Source: Amblyornis subalaris (taxonomy: Eukaryota > Chordata > Aves > Passeriformes > Ptilonorhynchidae). Taken from it: DNA of 64,000 nt. The stretch covers positions 3,911,304 through 3,975,303 of the forward strand of contig JACAXG010000064.1 of the NCBI GenBank assembly GCA_018881555.1. The letters run 5' to 3'. The notes under the pieces were generated by a model. It was not told the DNA's origin, did not search any database, and was given only the letters and a program-made list of their open reading frames with translations. Positions 25,474 to 37,590 of this stretch are shown piece by piece (positions within the stretch are counted from its first letter, which is position 1; every line of letters starts with the position of its first letter). Both the position numbers and the translations under genes were made by a program.

Positions 25474-26000
25474 TGTTATAGAATCATGGAACCGTGGAAT
25501 GGTTTGGGTTGGAAGGCCTTGAAAGATCATCCAGTTCCACCTCCCAGCCATGGGCAGGGACACCTTCCACTATCCCAGGTTGCTCCAAGCCCCATCCAAC
25601 CTGGCCTTGGACACTTCCAGGGATGGGGCAGCCACAGCTTCTCTGGGATTTCTATTCCAGAGCCTCCCCACCCTCCCAGGGAAGAATTCCTTCCCAATAT
25701 CCCATCTATCCCTGCCCTCTGGCAGTGGGAAGCCATCCCCCTTTGTCCTATCACTCCAGGCCCTGATCCAAAGTCCCTCTCCAGCTCTCCTGGAGCCCCT
25801 TTAGGCACTGGAAGGGGCTTTAAGGTCTCCCTGGAGCCTTCCCTTCTCCAGGCTGGACACTCCCAGCTCTCCCAGAGAAGGCTCCAGCTCTCGGAGCATC
25901 TCCATGGCCTCTTCTAGACTTGCTCCAGCAGCTCCACATGCTCCTGATGGGGATCCTAGAGCTGGATGCAGCACTCCAGGCAGCCTCACAAGAGGAGAGC
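25474..26000 (-). mobile_element. CR1 LINE 3' fragment (~525 bp)
   Basis: Well-preserved reversed tail from 'gaatcatggaaccgtgg' through 'cctttaggcactggaaggg' to 'tggatgcagcactccagg'. Confidence 0.93.
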
Positions 26001-26751
26001 AGAGGGGAAGAGTCAGCTCCTGGTTTTTGCTGTCTTTTTAAAAGGTATTTTTCCAGCCTGGCAAGTCCAGAGGAACGGCAGAGCCTGGTGCCACCTCAGC
26101 TGCCTCTGCTCACCCACAACCGACGAACAATTTGCTTTCATCTTCCTTTCAGAGCCCGTGGAAGGAGCCGTGCTGTGCTGGGAGTCTGGGACTCGCTGTA
26201 CCGACAGGGCAAAATGAAAAAAAAGATCCATCCCATCAAAGCCATCATTCCCTTTGGCAAGCAAATCCATCAGGGATGCACGAGGTGCGCTCTGAAGTCT
26301 CTCCNCATTTGCTTCTCTCTCGTCCGGATTTCTCCAGCGCTCATTCCTGATGAATCCCGCTGTTCCATGGAAGTGACCCGTGCCGGGCTGCACCGGGATG
26401 GCTGTGCCTGCCCGGATTACCTGCGGGAAGGTGTTAATGAGGGGTGGCAGGGCTATCACGGAGCCCAGCAGCTCCGGGAGGGAAGAGCCGGATCCGGCTG
26501 AGCGCACGCGGGAGGCCCCGAGCTGACAGAGATGGCACAAAGCAATTAAAAAGCAAAGGTCAGGCGGTGTCAGGCNCTGCAGTGCTCGGGATGTGGAGCA
26601 TCCAGGAGAGGCTCCTTCACATCCCATTTATCATGGAGGGGGGATCCGGGTCGGGAGTGACATCCCACGCGCATGACTCCATTAGAAATGGGATGCACGA
26701 ACTGCCACCGGGTTGATCGGAGGGATGGGGCAGCTCCGCTGTGAGGGAAAA
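26001..26751. other. CpG-richer unique sequence
   Basis: 26340-26720 is enriched in CpG relative to its flanks and repeat-free. Contains an AAAGGTCA nuclear-receptor half-site. No coding exon could be justified. Confidence 0.35.
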
Positions 26752-27247
26752 TTAGAGACTTGGGATTGTTCAGCCTGGAGAGGAGGAGACTTTGGGGTGA
26801 GTTAATTGCGGCCTTCCAGTAGCCGAATGGAGCCTGTAAGGAAGATGGAAAGATTTATTTACAGGAGCCTGGAGTGACAGGATAAGGGGGAATGGAGTCA
26901 AACTGATGGNAAACAGGTTTAGATTAGAGATTAGGAAGGTCCCTTTCCACTCCAAGGTGGTGCTGGGATGTGGGACAATTGTCTGTCATTTAATGCTAAA
27001 CTGGATAAAAGGGAACAACCTCAAGTTACGCCAGNGGAAATTTAAGTTGGATGTTAGGAAAAGCTTCTTCACCAAAAGGTTTGTCAAACATTGGAAAAGG
27101 CTGCCCAGGGAAATGCTGGAGTCACCACCCCTGGAGGGATTTAAAAGTCTTGGAGATGCNGCACTTGGGGACATGGTTTAGTGGTGGCCTTGGNTNGGCT
27201 CAANGATCTTNGAGGTCTTTTCCAACCTNAATGATTCTGTGATTTTN
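26752..27247 (+). mobile_element. CR1 LINE 3' fragment, N-dense at its end
   Basis: Sense orientation from 'gattgttcagcctggaga' to 'aatgattctgtgatttt'. Eight Ns fall between 27194 and 27266, covering the 3' terminus and just beyond. Confidence 0.9.
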
Positions 27248-28462
27248 TAACTCCAATANAACAGGNCCCATGAGGAGCAGAAGGATCCAGAACAGCTCAG
27301 TGGGGTGGCTGATTTTCCATTTGTTGCACGAAGCTGGATCCGTACCCAGGGCACGGAAGCCAAGCACGGATATTATCAAACCAAAAACGCGGTACAAACT
27401 TGGTTTATTAGGATAAATAACCATGGGAATAGATTCCCTTTTCCATCAGNGGGATCTTTGTGAAAAGAGTATTTCCAAAGAGAATTATTGCAGAAGCTCT
27501 CGCTGTCAGACACAGGAACTGGAGGGAGAATTTAATAACCTGTGCCATGAAGTAGGTCAGGCCACAACTGGCAGAAGTCAGGAGAGGCTGTTATGAAGCT
27601 GGAAAGCCTTTTCCAGCTTTTCATTGTCCTCCAGCTGGATAAAAACGGTTCATCTGTGGAGCCCAGGATCCGTAAAAGCCTTTTGGGTGAACCACTCCAA
27701 ACTGACCCTGCACTTCAGCAAGGCCCCTGCTAGTGCAGATGAAAAAAATCCACCTCTTTGTTCCTAAAATGAAAGTCAAATCCACATTTACTTCTGTTTT
27801 TTTCTTGGCTTTCAGCTGTTTCTTTTTTGTTGTTGTTTGTTTGTGCAGGATTTTTTATGTTATACCCACACCCTGATCCAGCCCTACCGGGTATGAATTT
27901 ACCTTTATTGAATTACAGGGTTCAGGTGAGCTTTGGACGAATANTTTCATAAACATTTTGTTAAAACCAGTGGGGAAAAGCAGCTGATTCAGGAGTCAAA
28001 TATCATCTAAAAAACTCAGGATGTTGTGTTGTCCTGCATTTACCAGTCAGGAAGGTTACGGGTGGTAACAATTGATTCCTTGGAATCAGCACAGGATATT
28101 TTCCAAGGAAAACCACAGCTCAGGGACTCTTTTGGTAACTGCCAGCTGAGCTCATGTTCATTCCTCAGCTGGGAGTAAAAAACNTTATGTGAAGAACTGA
28201 GGGCAATGACCAAATCACCAAATGAAAAATCAAACCCAGATTTAGAGCTGGGTTTCTGGAAAATTCACTGGTCTACATAGGCATAAAACGATGGAGTTTA
28301 CATGGCAGAGAAAAGCAATCAAACCACTTTTTAGGGACAAAAAATCTAAAGTTCAGGTTGGAAACACAGTGAACATTGCTTTATTATTTTTTTCTTCTGA
28401 GATATGACAAATTTAAGGAGGCTACCATAGTAGTAGTAATAAATATTATTATTGGCTGATAA

Positions 28463-28506
28463 TAAGATGATGATGATGATTATTATTATTATTGTTNTTA
28501 TTATTA
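28463..28506. repeat. (GAT)n-(TAT)n compound microsatellite
   Basis: GAT units grade into TTA units, with one N inside. Confidence 0.93.
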
Positions 28507-28803
28507 GCTTTACCATCTTTCCTTCTCCAAGCAATCTCTGTCTCTCCCTATGTATAAGATCCCAGCTGGAAGTGCGTGCTGGATACTGACACAGAAATTA
28601 TCAGCACAAACTGTATTTTTCTTTCCTCGAGAATGTCTCTCCCCAGCCTGGAACAGCCTGTACAATCCCTGTTCTTATTTATCTCGTTAATGCATTTACA
28701 CATGGACTGTCCTTCCTCCTCAAGAAAAACACGCAGTGGAAAACTCCAGGGCCGGATTCCCACTCTTTTCTTTCCTCAAATAAAAACCTTACACTTGGAC
28801 AGA

Positions 28804-28826
28804 TTTTTTTTTTTTTTTTTTTTTTT
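28804..28826. repeat. Poly-T tract
   Basis: Uninterrupted Ts. No retrogene body or target-site duplication was recognised beside it. Confidence 0.9.
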
Positions 28827-29395
28827 ATTTTGGCAAATTTGCAAAAATCAAACCTGATTTGATAAGTGTGGGTATCAACTGTCCTCAAACCATTTTGATC
28901 CAAGGTTAAGTTCCTTTTCACTCTGCTCCAGGGATGACTTTTCTGAAAGGAGATGACAGAGAATACAGATATATTAAAAAATTGTATAAAACTCAGAATA
29001 ACGCTCAGAAAGCAACAAGGAGACTCAANTTTCATTTAGGATTTGGCCAGAAATAATGTTCTGGATGGTAACAGATGAGTTTGCACCTCCTGGCCACTGC
29101 TTCATTTCAGAGCTCCCACAGCCTTCCTTTTTCCCAGCCTGAGATTGAAATTCTNTTTGCAAAACCGGGTCCTTTTGATGTCCTNTTAACCATCCAATAT
29201 CCAGCTGAANGAGGCTTTATTATCCGTGAACTGCATCCTGATTTCATCCAGATCTGGATCTGCAGGCAGAACCAGGTACATTTGTGCTGCAGTTTTATTT
29301 TTCTCCACGGGGGATGAGCAGGAAAGGGAGACAAGTCAGGAGCTTCTTCTTAACTTTCTTTTGGTCCTCTCCACCAAAATCACCNTAAAACCAAT

Positions 29396-29612
29396 GGAAT
29401 CATGGAATGATTGGGGTTGGAAGGGACCTGNAAGATCATCCAGCTCCAAGCGCCCTGCCATGGGCAGGGACACCTTCCACTATCCCAGGTTGCTCCAAGC
29501 CCCATCCAACCTGGCCTTGGACACTTCCAGGGATCCAGGGGCAGCCACAGCTTCTCTGGGAATTCCACTCCAGGGCCTCCCCACCCTCACTGGGGGGAAT
29601 TCCTTCGTTTTC
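29396..29612 (-). mobile_element. CR1 3' fragment, left half of an inverted pair
   Basis: Reversed tail from 'gaatcatggaatgattgg' to 'ccagggcctccccaccctc'. Has the small insertion 'gggatccaggggcagcc' shared with the copies at 31.5 and 39.8 kb. Confidence 0.92.
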
Positions 29613-29714
29613 TCTGATCTAAACGTGCTCTTTCACTCTTGCACGCTGAGCTCTGGTTCCTGTGAGCTCCCAGGCTGCCAGCTCCAGAGCAATTCCAGAG
29701 GAGGAGCATGACAA

Positions 29715-29946
29715 TGATTTGAGGGCTGGAGCCCTTCTCCCTTGAGAAAAGACTGAGAAAGGTGGAGCTGGAGAAGAGAAGGCTCCAGGGAAACCTTAGA
29801 GCCCCTTCCAGTGCCTAAAGGAGCTCCAAGAGAGTTGAAGAGGGATTTGGGACAAGGGATGGAGTGACAGGACACAGGGAATGGCTTCCCACTGCCAGAG
29901 GGCAGGGATAGATGGGATATTGGGAAGAAATTCCTCCCAGTTCTGA
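29715..29946 (+). mobile_element. CR1 fragment, right half of an inverted pair
   Basis: Sense orientation, 'ctggagaagagaaggctcc' to 'gatattgggaagaaattcc'. It lacks its own 3' end and sits about 100 bases from the oppositely oriented copy. Confidence 0.88.
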
Positions 29947-30700
29947 ACAGGACGATCCCACAGCCCAGTAGAAAATTAAGGCTCTTTTAGGATCAAGAGT
30001 TGAGCAATGAAAGGAGCCTCTTCACCCTACAGAACCACCCGAGCAGACAAGCTGAGGGGAGGAAATGGAGACCCAGGGGAAAAAAAGGGATTTGCCCATA
30101 AACCCCTTCGGGCTCTCCCCTCGGCTCCTGCTGCCGTGGCCCATATGTGTCCCTCGTGCTCAGGGAAGCTTTGCCCGTTCCCTCTGGAGCTCCATCTGCT
30201 CCCACGCTGCTCTTTCTCCTGCCCACTGGAGGAGAAGGCAAAACTGGGAGACAAACAGGGAATGCTGGGCCCGGATCTCGGCGTGGTGCTGGCCAAGGCT
30301 GTTGGATGACTTCGTTTGGCAGCTGCTGTTGCTGCTCCGAGGCTTTTTGCCGGGGAATGTTCAACTTGAGGCCATCCCTGGCTGATTTAGGACTCTGTCC
30401 TTTTTGGTGAGGGGACAAAACCCACACTTAGGGTTTTTGTGAGTGTGGTAAGATNCCTTTTTCCCCCCTGGAAGGAGTATCCCGATATCTTTACCCCTTC
30501 CCTCTCCTGCTGCCCCCGTTCCCCACACACACACACCCCATTGCACCCAGAGCTGCTTCTCCACCAGCAGAGCTGCACTGATGCTTCCCATTTTCCCCCC
30601 TTATCATTTTGATAAGCTCCACGGGGAGGGAGAGAGAAGGGTTCCAGGGAATAATGACAGACTTCTGGAGGCACCAAAGAAAGAGAAGCAGGAAAAGGCA

Positions 30701-30723
30701 ACACACACACACACACACACACA
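30701..30723. repeat. (CA)n microsatellite
   Basis: About eleven AC units. A shorter CA run lies at 30524-30537. Confidence 0.95.
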
Positions 30724-30844
30724 GAGGAAGGAGAAAAGAGAACAGTGAGGGCTCAGTGGTGCTGAGATTGTGGACGGCTGCTCTGTCTTTGCATGAGGCC
30801 ATTAATCATCACTTTTGCCTGCCTTGATTTGGTTTTTTCTTTAA

Positions 30845-30867
30845 TTTTTTTTTTTTTTTTTTTTTTT
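30845..30867. repeat. Poly-T tract
   Basis: Twenty-three consecutive Ts. Confidence 0.9.
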
Positions 30868-31239
30868 AAAGGCTGCAGTAAACAGGCAGGAGCTGTGAAG
30901 GGAAAGTATTCAAGCTTCACATATGGGAGGCAGAGAGAGCAGGGCGAGCTGGGAACAGGCAGCAGACGGGGAATTTCAAAGGAACAGACAGATAAAAGCC
31001 CCTGCAGCACTGAAAGCCTCGGAGGCAGAACGGGAAGATCCAGCCTGGGATGCCATTCAGGAAGGTTTTATTAGGAGTCTGTAAAACTCCAAGCAGGAGA
31101 GTGGAGCTGGTTTGTTTTAAAGGGATGTGGGGGAGAGTTTTAGATTATCCCAGACTATTCTGAATCCCTGCCAAACACAGGTGTTTGTTGTGCTGCAGCC
31201 TCAACTGTGCTGGGTTTGTGTGGCAGGGAAAACATCCAC

Positions 31240-31641
31240 CCTCCTATGGAGCCAGGCTGGGAGAGCTGGGAATGTCCAGCCTGGAGAAGAGAAGGCTCCA
31301 GGGAGACCTCAGACCCCCTTCCAGTGCCTAAAGGGGCTCCAGGAGAGCTGGAGAGGGACTTGGGACGAGGGATGGAGGGACAGGACAAAGGGGAATGGCT
31401 TCCCACTGCCAGGGTTAGATGGGATATTGGGAAGAAATTCTTCCCTGGGAGGGTGGGGAGGGGCTGGAATAGAATTCCCAGAGAAGCTGTGGCTGCCCCT
31501 GGATCCCTGGAAGTGTCCAAGGCCAGGCTGGATTGGGCTTGGAGCAGGCTGGGATAGTGGGAGGTGTCCCTGCCCATGGCAGGGGGGGTTAGAACTGGAT
31601 GATCTTCCAGGTCCCTTCCAACTCAAACCATTCCATGATTT
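31240..31641 (+). mobile_element. CR1 LINE 3' fragment (~400 bp)
   Basis: Sense orientation from 'gagccaggctgggagagct' to 'accattccatgattttgtg'. Carries the 'cccctggatccctgg' variant. Confidence 0.93.
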
Positions 31642-32706
31642 TGTGCCCTTAGGGAGGAGCAGTTGAGGGTGGAAGGGTTGGAAGGAGACACCGGAGTGCC
31701 AGGCTGGGCACCTGAGATGTGAACACAAACAGCCCTGGCAGCACCACCGGGAGCAGTTCAGGAGCACTCAGAGGCTCNTCAGCATCATTTTCCCGGTTTG
31801 GAAAGCATCCCGACGGTCCAACACCGGGAAAAGCGAGTGATTAACAGGTCACCGAGGCAGCATCTTCAATCATGCCAAAGAGGCAGCTGAGAGCTTCAGG
31901 GAACGACAGGAAAACCTGAGGTTCTCAGACAAAAACGCTCGTCTAGAACTGAGTCATCCTGACAGCGTTAATGACAGGGAATAAAGGCAGGGAAACAATG
32001 AGAAAATGCTTTTAGTGTGTCATTTCAGGGAAAGGGCACAATGCAAATGAGGCCACCATTGCAGATAATTAGGGGTGAAAGAATGGATGTCTTTGATTAA
32101 AATTGGGAGCTCAGGCAGGCTGGAGCTGCGGAACAATGCCTTGTTTTCCCTCGGAAAACCCAAAACCGAAGAAAAGATAAACACAGACATCAGCGAGTTC
32201 AACATTCTCTCTTCCAAGGGCAGCTCTGGACTCATTAGAGGCATTTTAAAATGCTCCGCGTGTCACTCCAGATANGTGGAAAAAATCTGTGGAATGGACT
32301 GTTAACCAGGATGGCTGCTTTTCTAGAAGATTCTGGAGCTGGCCCAAAGGCCAGGAACAGCAGGAGAGCAGGAAAAGATAACCCAAAGGACACCAGGGCC
32401 AGGACCCTCTCGAAAACATCTCACAGAAACGGGATCTCCAAGGTCTGAAAACCCCTTGAGGGGCAATTCCAGGTCTGGAATTCCAAATTCTCTGCAGTCA
32501 TGTCGCTCTACTTTCCTCCAGCTGCCTCAGCCGTTCCTGTCCTACATCCCCTGAGTCCTGAGCCAGTCCCGCACCTCCGGCACAAGTGGAATTTCCTCTT
32601 CTTTGGAGGGATGAAGGGCCAGGGCCTGGATTCAAAGCCTGTTTCACACAGTGTGGATGTTTCTATCGATGTGTGTGAGGTCTTGGAGTGGAGGATGAGT
32701 TTGTAG
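31642..32706. other. Unique intergenic sequence
   Basis: No gene or repeat recognised. Confidence 0.5.
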
Positions 32707-32836
32707 AGACCTTTCCCACCAAGGCCAGGCTGGATGGGCCTCTGAGCAACCTGGTCTAGNGGAAAGTGTCCCTTTGCAGGGGAGGTGATTCATCTTTAAG
32801 GTCCCTTCCATCCCAAACCACTCAATAATTCCATGC
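32707..32836 (+). mobile_element. Short CR1 3' fragment
   Basis: 'aaggccaggctggatggg', 'gcaacctggtctag', 'ttaaggtcccttcca', ending 'aataattccatg'. Confidence 0.87.
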
Positions 32837-33154
32837 TTCCTCCTCCTCAGCCCCCCAAACAGCTCATGGCTGAGAATTCCTGCTGGGAAGAGCGGAAAAA
32901 ACCACAAACTCCACTTGGATGCAGAGAACCTCAGCTCCTGACCTAAATATTTGCTGCAGGCAGAAAAAAAAGTCGTGGTTCAGATCTCTCCTCATCATCC
33001 TCACCCTGCATTTGGCTCAGAGGCTCCATCACACGAGAGCGGCGCCGGCGTGGAAACCCCTCCTCAATCCCGAGCACGTGGAAAGAGCTTTGGATCTGTT
33101 TGGTTTTTGGAAGTCTCTGAGGGTATTTTCCCTTTTTAAAATTCCGGGTCTGTC

Positions 33155-33172
33155 TTTTTTTTTTTTTTTTTT
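33155..33172. repeat. Poly-T tract
   Basis: Eighteen consecutive Ts just left of a CpG-richer unique block. Confidence 0.9.
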
Positions 33173-33179
33173 CCCTCCT

Positions 33180-33460
33180 CATCGCTCAGGTGCCTGGGAG
33201 CCTCGTTTCTCCCGGAGTTAATGGGAGGGGAGTGCTCGTTATGCAGATGCCAGGGAAGCGTCTCCTTGGCAACGGCAGCCATGGAAGCGCTGGGATCTCA
33301 TTATCCCCCCCCACCCCATCCGCGTCCCCTGCACTCTCAGCGGTGTCCTGCCCGAGGGATGACTCGGCTCCCGCGTTTTTTCACACATCCCCGGGGTACA
33401 GATAATTCCCTGAGTGGAGATCTGAGCTCGCCCCCGCCAGAAATCTCTCTGATTTTCTCA
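33180..33460. other. CpG-richer unique block with an RFX X-box-like word
   Basis: GTCTCCTTGGCAAC at 33260-33273 matches the RFX consensus GTNRCCNNRGYAAC with one mismatch. ATGCAGAT at 33241-33248 is one base off the octamer. No transcript is evident; a candidate regulatory element only. Confidence 0.3.
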
Positions 33461-34413
33461 CTCGAAAATGTATCGGTTGGAAAAGCTCAGCTGCGGCGTT
33501 CAGGGGAAAAAAAAAAAAAGTCCCAGCAAAGATATGGAAAGGGGAATATTCTCAGAGAACAGGGACAGGTGGAAGGTGGGGAATTTTCCTCGGGNGTGGT
33601 CCTCGGCAGTGATGGAATTGCCTCAGTGGAATTCAGGCTTGGGAAGGGAGAAGTTTATTCCCTGAGGTCCCAAGAGGGTGTAAGTTATGACAACAGGGAG
33701 ATTTGCTTGTGGGATACAAATATCCTCCAAAATCAGGGATGGTGATGTCAGATCTCCTGGCTGGAAGATGCAGCCCCACGGCAGCTGCTGGCTCTGGGCA
33801 AGGACCTGTGGAGGAGACCTAGGACAGGTCCCAGAGGAACTGAGAGATTTGTAAAGTTTAAAGTAGGGCATTAAAATGAGACTGATGAGTGGGAGGACAG
33901 ACCCGACGAAAAAGAAAGTCCTGGTGCAGAAAATATTCTTGATGAATTAATAACACCTCTGTGAGGAAAACACATCGGATCACGGGAACAGCCCTGCTTA
34001 AAACATGATCCCATGGACAATCTGAACAGGGAAGGAGCCACAATGAACCTCCTGGATCTGAAGGGAGAGTGTCAGTGATAGAAAGGAATACGGGGAAATT
34101 CTACACCAATTTTTGCAACCCNATTTCCCATATTCTGGAACTTCCAGCACAGAAAAGGCTCCTGCAAGCAGGAAGGGGCTGCCTTGCTCTCTCCAGCCAT
34201 TGGTAAAAAAACCTTAAACTGCTTAAAGAAAGTGTGAGGTTTCCATTGCTTGAAGAGCTTTAAAAATAGTTTCAGACATGATCNGTGAGTTGCAGGGTGC
34301 CATAAACAATGTCCCTGTGAAGCAGAGGGACAAGACCATTCCCTCAAAGGAAATGGAATTTCTCAGAATTCCCTCTGCAATGCCATTGAATAAGACAGAA
34401 CAAAATCTATTGG
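33461..34413. other. Unique intergenic sequence
   Basis: No feature recognised. Confidence 0.5.
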
Positions 34414-34836
34414 AACAAGTCCAGAGGAGGCCATGGAGATGCTCCAGGTGCTGGAACCCCTCTGCTCTGGAGCCAGGCTGGGAGAGCTGGGGGTGTCCAG
34501 CCTGGAGAAGAGAAGGCTCCAGGGAGAGCTTAGAGCCCCTTCCAGTGCCTAAAGGGGCTCCAGGAGAGCTGGAGAGGGACTTTGGACAAGGGATGGATGG
34601 ACAGGTCACAGGGAAAGGCTTAAAACTGCCAGAGGGCAGGTTTAGATGGGATATTGGGAAGAAATTCTTCCCTGGGAGGGAATTCCCAGAGAAGCTGTGG
34701 CTGCCCCATCCCTGGAAATGTCCAAGGCCAGGCTGGATAGGGCTTGGAGCAACCTGGGCTAGTGGAAGGTGTCCCNGCCCATGGCAAGATGATCTCCAAG
34801 GTCCCTTCCAACCCAAACCACTCCGTGATTCCATGA
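34414..34836 (+). mobile_element. CR1 LINE 3' fragment (~420 bp)
   Basis: Sense orientation from 'gaacaagtccagaggaggcc' to 'accactccgtgattccatg'. A 266-codon frame on the opposite strand (34223-35023) is produced by this element and is not a gene. Confidence 0.93.
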
Positions 34837-37456
34837 AAACCTCTGGCACTTCCAGACAGTAACACAGCGAAGGNGTGGGTGGCCACTTCCCCTCCCACAG
34901 CACGGGACGAGCTACAGGAAAATCTCCAGCAGCGGGAGACGGGCGGCGACTCGTTGTGCGCAGGGACCGAAGGGCAGCAGCACTCAGAGCTGACACCGCT
35001 CCCAACATCTCCTGCAGGGACATTTATTAAACCCCTGCCCCAGGAGCGGCAGCTCCCGTTGATTTGCAGTCGGATCTGGCAGGGATTTTGACGGCTCTGC
35101 GAGGAGCGGGTCCAAGCCCCTCGTGGTCCGTCACCTCCACCTTCGCTGCGTGCTCGTCACAGCCACGTCACACCAGCTTTTTATATCCGTCCAGCTTGTG
35201 AAGTCTGTCCCTTGACCCTTCTCTCTGTCCCCTTTTTGCTCCCTTGGCGCTCCACAGCCCTGCCCTGCNCGGATTTGCTGCGTGGGAGCTTTTTAATTCG
35301 AGGGTTTGCCTCTCATCTTTCAACCCTGTGCACGGCCAGACTCCATTTCAGATCCCAGGCTCCACCGTGGCAGGCACAGAACAACTCCTGAACTTCTTCC
35401 AGTGCTGAATTCACCCCTTCAGCTCCTCAGATACTGAATAACTCCCCAATTTCTCTTTTTGTCTCGCTCAAGAATGAAAAGCTGAGCGACACAAGGGAAA
35501 GGGAAACCACCCACCCACGGAGCAGCTCCGAGGGCTTTGTTTCCCAGCTGGGATTCTGGCAAGGAAAGGAACTGAGAACAGGATGCTCTCGTGGGATGCT
35601 CAGGATTAGGTGCCGGAGGGTCCTGAGAGCAGTTGCCCAACAGGAAAATTTGGGAGTGTTTTTCCAAGAAGTCAGGGTATGATACTTTTTTAATGGAGGA
35701 AATTCCTTTATCATGTTCTCCCACAGATATTTGTGCTGCAGTGGGGCCCCTGTCTGCTCCCAAAATATCCTCTCTTCTTGCACCTCCCTGTTCAAATCCA
35801 CCCTGTNAGGCTGCAAATCCTCATTACATCCTGAAATCCTCCGTGGAGGGGACTCATTGGATTGGGTTCATTTTCCACCTACATCCATAATTTAATCTCT
35901 TCTAATGTGGCAGTAAATAAGTAACGCCAAAGGATTCATTGACTGAGGCCGGAGAAGGGAGAAGGGGGGAGAGGCAACAACAACATCAGAATCTGCAGTT
36001 CCAGAGAAGCTGAAACATTTCTTTTTTTTTTTTTTTATCTTCTCCAGAACTACAGTGGCAATAAAACCTTCAGCAAATGTAAACTGTGAGGATGGGAATC
36101 TATGCAGAAAACCTCTCCATAGGCACCGTCACCTCCGTCTGGTTTCCATAGAGACTCGGGTTCCTGCTTCCAGCAGAGAAAATCCTGATTGACATTTTGT
36201 ACTTTCCGAGAGGTAAAGCCTCAGCAATGCAGGAACAAGCTCTGAATGTTTATTAAAGCCCATCCTGGCAGGGGCTGAGCATTTCAGGGGTTCCTTATTT
36301 TATTTATTTTGAAAATGATTCTTTATTGCTTTTTTTTTTCTTTCCCCTCTGCCAAGCTTTCCTGATGCCATAGAAAAGGTGCTGGGTTGGCAGCTTTGGA
36401 CTCCGTGATCACACCTGGATTTCAGCCACCAGGCCAAGCTGCAGACAAGGGGCTGAGCAGGGAGGGAAAACAGAATTCCTTGATTCCTTCTGATAGTCAA
36501 AATTGCAGGGGAATCCAGATTAGGCAACGACTTCGTGCGCTGTGGGGAGTTTTGGGAGAATCTTCCCCCAAAGCAGAAAAAGGTGGATTCCTAAAACCAC
36601 ATCAGTGTGGAAAGGGGCAGAAANTTTTTTATTTTTCTGTACCCTGAATCCATTGGACAGTTTGGGATGAACTGGATCCATCGAGTGGAGCCTCTTCTGT
36701 CTTGGATGGCAAACAGACCTCATGTCCGAGCTCATGATCTCCATGGGATGCTGGTTCTGGAAAACAGGCACTGAGTATGTCCAGTTCCTGCAGAGGCAGC
36801 TCTGCCTGACTTCACTGGGTCAAATGAACTCCAAATAACCTCACCAGGCAGACTTTTCCAGGATTTTAGCCAGCACAGCTCCACTCTTTTGCCGGAGGGA
36901 ATGCCAGGCAGTGATTTCTGCTGAGAGAGGTGATCAACATCCCAGATTTATTGTGGGGATTCCATGGGAAATCAGATCTATTGATGTTCCCCTGTTTTTC
37001 ATCCTCTTGGGATCTTTATCGAGGAGGAAACCTCAGGGATGTTGAAAAGGTTCAGCCTCTTCATCTACTCTGATTTAAGTAAAAGAATTAAAAAACACAC
37101 TGAAGGCTGTCAGGAAAAATGTAGATTTTGCATGATCTTGATAGATTCTATGTGGCACATTCCAAAAAATGACATTGAGCAGCTGTTCAAAGCTCACGTA
37201 GGAAAGACGTATGGGAAGCAACATTTCCTGGATTTTCATGGCATTTGTCTGCCGTTCCAGATGCTTGGGTTGTCCAGACATTGTGTGAAGCTGCATCAGT
37301 CTGTGCTGAAGTGAGGTTTAATCTGAATTTCATTTGGAATGACGGCGATGAAGGCAATATCCTGGTGCCAAGCAAAATCTGGGAATATTTGAGCGGCCTT
37401 ATCCAGGACAGGCACTCATGGATCAGTGGGAAAGACAAGGCGCCTGCTCTCTCAGT
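34837..37456. other. Unique intergenic sequence
   Basis: 34880-35320 is CpG-richer. T runs occur at 36020-36034 and 36330-36341. No exon could be supported. Confidence 0.5.
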
Positions 37457-37590
37457 GTCACAGAATCACGGAGTGGTTTGGCTTGGAAGGGACCTCCAAG
37501 ACCATCTCATTCCAACCCCCTGCCCTGGGCAGGGACACCTCCCACCAGACCAGGTTGCTCCAAGTCCCATCCAGCCACTCCGTGATTCCC
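37457..37590 (-). mobile_element. CR1 3' fragment
   Basis: Reversed tail from 'gtcacagaatcacggagtgg' to 'ccaagtcccatccagcc', directly followed by 'actccgtgattcc', the sense-orientation CR1 terminus. This suggests a rearranged or second tiny copy. Confidence 0.85.

Larger units (their letters stand above)
27248..29395. other. AT-rich unique sequence with microsatellites
   Basis: No gene. Contains the GAT/TAT microsatellite at 28463-28506 and a 23-base T run at 28804-28826. Confidence 0.55.
29947..31239. other. Unique sequence with CA repeat and poly-T
   Basis: Holds the CA microsatellite at 30701-30723 and the T run at 30845-30867. Several overlapping open frames, none convincing. Confidence 0.5.

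Noticed and set aside
28804..28826. Poly-A tail of a processed pseudogene (minus strand)
   Set aside because: No gene-like body next to the run and no target-site duplication could be seen.
34223..35023. 266-codon minus-strand open frame
   Set aside because: It is the antisense translation of a CR1 tail. The same peptide words recur in frames at 25.5, 31.3, 38.6 and 63.7 kb.
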